From Desertifilum tharense IPPAS B-1220 (GTDB lineage Bacteria; Cyanobacteriota; Cyanobacteriia; Cyanobacteriales; Desertifilaceae): a stretch of 64,000 nt of DNA. A program made the position numbers and the translations under genes. The stretch lies in contig NZ_MJGC01000110.1 in assembly GCF_001746915.1 (NCBI RefSeq), positions 103,082-167,081 of the forward strand, in the 5' to 3' direction. This document shows, piece by piece, positions 62,772 through 64,000 of the stretch; within the stretch, counting starts at the first letter, position 1; each line of letters opens with the position of its first letter. The notes beneath the pieces are model-generated. The model made no database searches. It saw nothing but the letters and a program-made list of their open reading frames with translations, and was not told the DNA's origin.

Positions 62772-63659
62772 TCAGGGAAGGGGGACTCTCTGCCCGACTT
62801 TCATGCTGATATCTAGCCAACTCGAACGGGTAATGGGGGCGCTACTGGAAATATAATCGACTCCCGTTTCGGCGATCGCGCCGATAGTATCGAGGGTGAC
62901 GTTACCCGAAGCTTCTATTTTAATTCGGGAATTGTAAGCGCGGATGCGTTGGACAGCTTGTTGCATCTGTTCGACAGGCATATTGTCCAACATGATAATG
63001 TCGGCGTTATGTTGCAAGGCTTCTTCTACTTGCTCTAGGGTTTCGGTTTCAACTTCGATGGATAAGGGATAGGGAATGGAGGGACGAACTTGGGCGATCG
63101 CTTCGGCAATGCCCCCAGCCGCCGCAATATGGTTATCTTTGAGCATAATGGCGTCATCGAGTCCCATCCGATGATTTCTCGCGCCACCCACTTGAGAGGC
63201 GTATTTTTCTAGCAGTCTTAAGCCTGGGGTGGTTTTGCGCGTGTCTGCGAACTGGGTGGAGAAGTTTGCGATCGCATCTACATAACGTCGCGTTTGGGTT
63301 GCAACTCCACTCAGGCGCATGACGAGGTTAAGGGCAACTCGTTCTCCCATTAATAAGGCATCAAATGGGCCATGCAATCTGACGATGACTTGACCGACTT
63401 GGCAAGCCTCGCCTTCTGCGATCGCGGCTACGAAGCTAACTTGCGGATCGAGAAGCTGAAATACCCTGGCTGCAACTGGAAGGCCCGCAATAATGCCTGC
63501 TTCTTTGGCGATCCATTCGGCCTTAACTGTATTGGGGGTTCCTGCGATCAGGCATTGCGTAGTGCGATCGCCTCTCCCAATATCCTCCTGCAACCACAGA
63601 AGCAAGAGCGCATCCAACCGAATCCAAGGAGGAAGAACTGCTATAGAAGAACGTTCCAC
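62772..63659 (-). CDS. nadC: Nicotinate-nucleotide pyrophosphorylase (carboxylating)
   Basis: The 295-residue enzyme makes nicotinate mononucleotide from quinolinate and PRPP in NAD synthesis. The text LQEDIGRGDRTT, ALNLVMRLSGVATQT, TRKTTPGLRLLEKYA, GGARNHRMGLDDAIMLKDNH, EVETETLEQVEEAL and EASGNVTLDTIGAIAETGVD is diagnostic. It is the first gene of a minus-strand pair with argS and is divergent from the rRNA operon. Confidence 0.97.
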   Translation of the reverse strand: MERSSIAVLPPWIRLDALLLLWLQEDIGRGDRTTQCLIAGTPNTVKAEWIAKEAGIIAGLPVAARVFQLLDPQVSFVAAIAEGEACQVGQVIVRLHGPFDALLMGERVALNLVMRLSGVATQTRRYVDAIANFSTQFADTRKTTPGLRLLEKYASQVGGARNHRMGLDDAIMLKDNHIAAAGGIAEAIAQVRPSIPYPLSIEVETETLEQVEEALQHNADIIMLDNMPVEQMQQAVQRIRAYNSRIKIEASGNVTLDTIGAIAETGVDYISSSAPITRSSWLDISMKVGQRVPLP

Positions 63660-63761
63660 AAAATTTTTTTAGGGATTTTTCAAAACACCACCCCCTATTG
63701 TCCCTCAAAAAGCTTGTGTAGAGGAGGTTTGAGGGAATTTGCAAAAACATCGTCCAAAGGG
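63660..63761. other. Upstream region of nadC and the rRNA promoter
   Basis: TCCCTCAAA (63701-63709) and TTTGAGGGA (63728-63736) are perfect 9-base inverted repeats around an 18-base spacer, 26 bases upstream of the rRNA -35 box. They could be an operator or an upstream element; T tracts lie beside them. Confidence 0.4.
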
Positions 63762-63790
63762 TTGACAAAGCCTGTCGAGATTGTTAGATT
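63762..63790 (+). promoter_or_regulatory. rRNA operon promoter
   Basis: TTGACA is followed 17 bases later by TAGATT, about 200 bases before the 16S start. A start near 63,797 would give a leader of about 190 bases. A GC-rich patch (GCGCCCCGAACC) lies about 30 bases after that start. I do not see a clear boxA. Confidence 0.8.
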
Positions 63791-63984
63791 AGTAAAGCGC
63801 TTGAGAGAGAGACACCTCCGACGAGCGCCCCGAACCTAGACAACTCAAGAGTTTGAAGCAACGAGCCAAGAATAAATCACCTCGTTAAGAAAACATTCCA
63901 CTCCCAGATTAGCGAAAGTTAATTGAGGGGGTAAAAGATAACACCAGAATAACTCGAAGTCAGATTTGAGTAAAGACAAATCTT

Positions 63985-64000
63985 GTCACGGAGAGTTTGA
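63985..64000 (+). rRNA. rrs: 16S ribosomal RNA, 5' end only
   Basis: The window ends with CACGGAGAGTTTGA, the start of the universal 16S 5' sequence AGAGTTTGATCCTGGCTCAG. Only these bases are in view, so the exact mature 5' end is approximate. The strong promoter at 63762-63790 and the long leader support the call. Confidence 0.85.

Noticed and set aside
1..64000. tRNA genes
   Set aside because: Reading both strands for TTCGAA/TTCAAATC-type T-loops with pairing acceptor stems gave no convincing candidate. A covariance search would be decisive.

Overview
The window is chromosomal DNA of a cyanobacterium. The octamer GCGATCGC (HIP1) recurs throughout. Many proteins are cyanobacterial types: a Tab2-like RNA-binding protein, an OprB-type porin with an SLH segment, a DUF4278 protein, an RppA-type regulator and multi-PAS/GAF histidine kinases. 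The last bases are the start of a 16S rRNA gene. The mixture fits a filamentous or colonial species with many sensors, but the genus cannot be fixed from this sequence.

Layout. 1-10.2 kb is signalling: the 3' part of a very large sensor kinase, a translationally coupled hybrid kinase plus REC-kinase pair, a Tab2-like gene, and an RppA/RppB-like two-component pair. 10.3-15.3 kb holds a peroxiredoxin/2OG-Fe(II) oxygenase fusion, an exported pentapeptide-repeat protein, small conserved cyanobacterial genes, a long gene-poor stretch with a strong terminator, and a PIN/UPF0175 toxin-antitoxin pair. 15.5-25.7 kb has two poorly known proteins, ureDAB without ureC, a PAS/GAF kinase, two glutathione S-transferases around an OmpR-type regulator, and hisG. 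A 99-bp tandem array follows hisG.

26.1-37.7 kb is a compact biosynthetic cluster on the minus strand, transcribed NRPS, then PKS, then O-methyltransferase. The assembly line reads A(MT)-PCP / C-A(PilZ-like)-PCP / KS-AT-ACP-TE. Both adenylation domains are interrupted at the same place near their C-terminal subdomain, the first by a methyltransferase and the second by a PilZ-like domain. This second insertion is the most unusual thing in the window, because PilZ domains are typically c-di-GMP receptors.

38-51 kb is mostly housekeeping and stress genes: a PQQ-type sugar dehydrogenase, a porin, large-subunit catalase, an inositol-phosphatase-family enzyme, an MtfA-type peptidase with a second (103-bp) tandem array after it, a four-PAS kinase, trpD and prs. 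51-64 kb has a YqeY protein, a Ser/Thr kinase, an SGNH hydrolase, cobH, an MBL-fold protein, a DedA protein, small unknowns, a TerD/vWA fusion, argS, nadC, and the rRNA promoter with the beginning of 16S.

Four kinases carry nearly the same catalytic cassette on different sensor modules. Convergent genes several times share their stop codons. Two tandem arrays each begin at the 3' end of a gene and each carry the same kind of ACCCAACCTAC palindrome. All functional statements come from reading the sequence; no database search was run.
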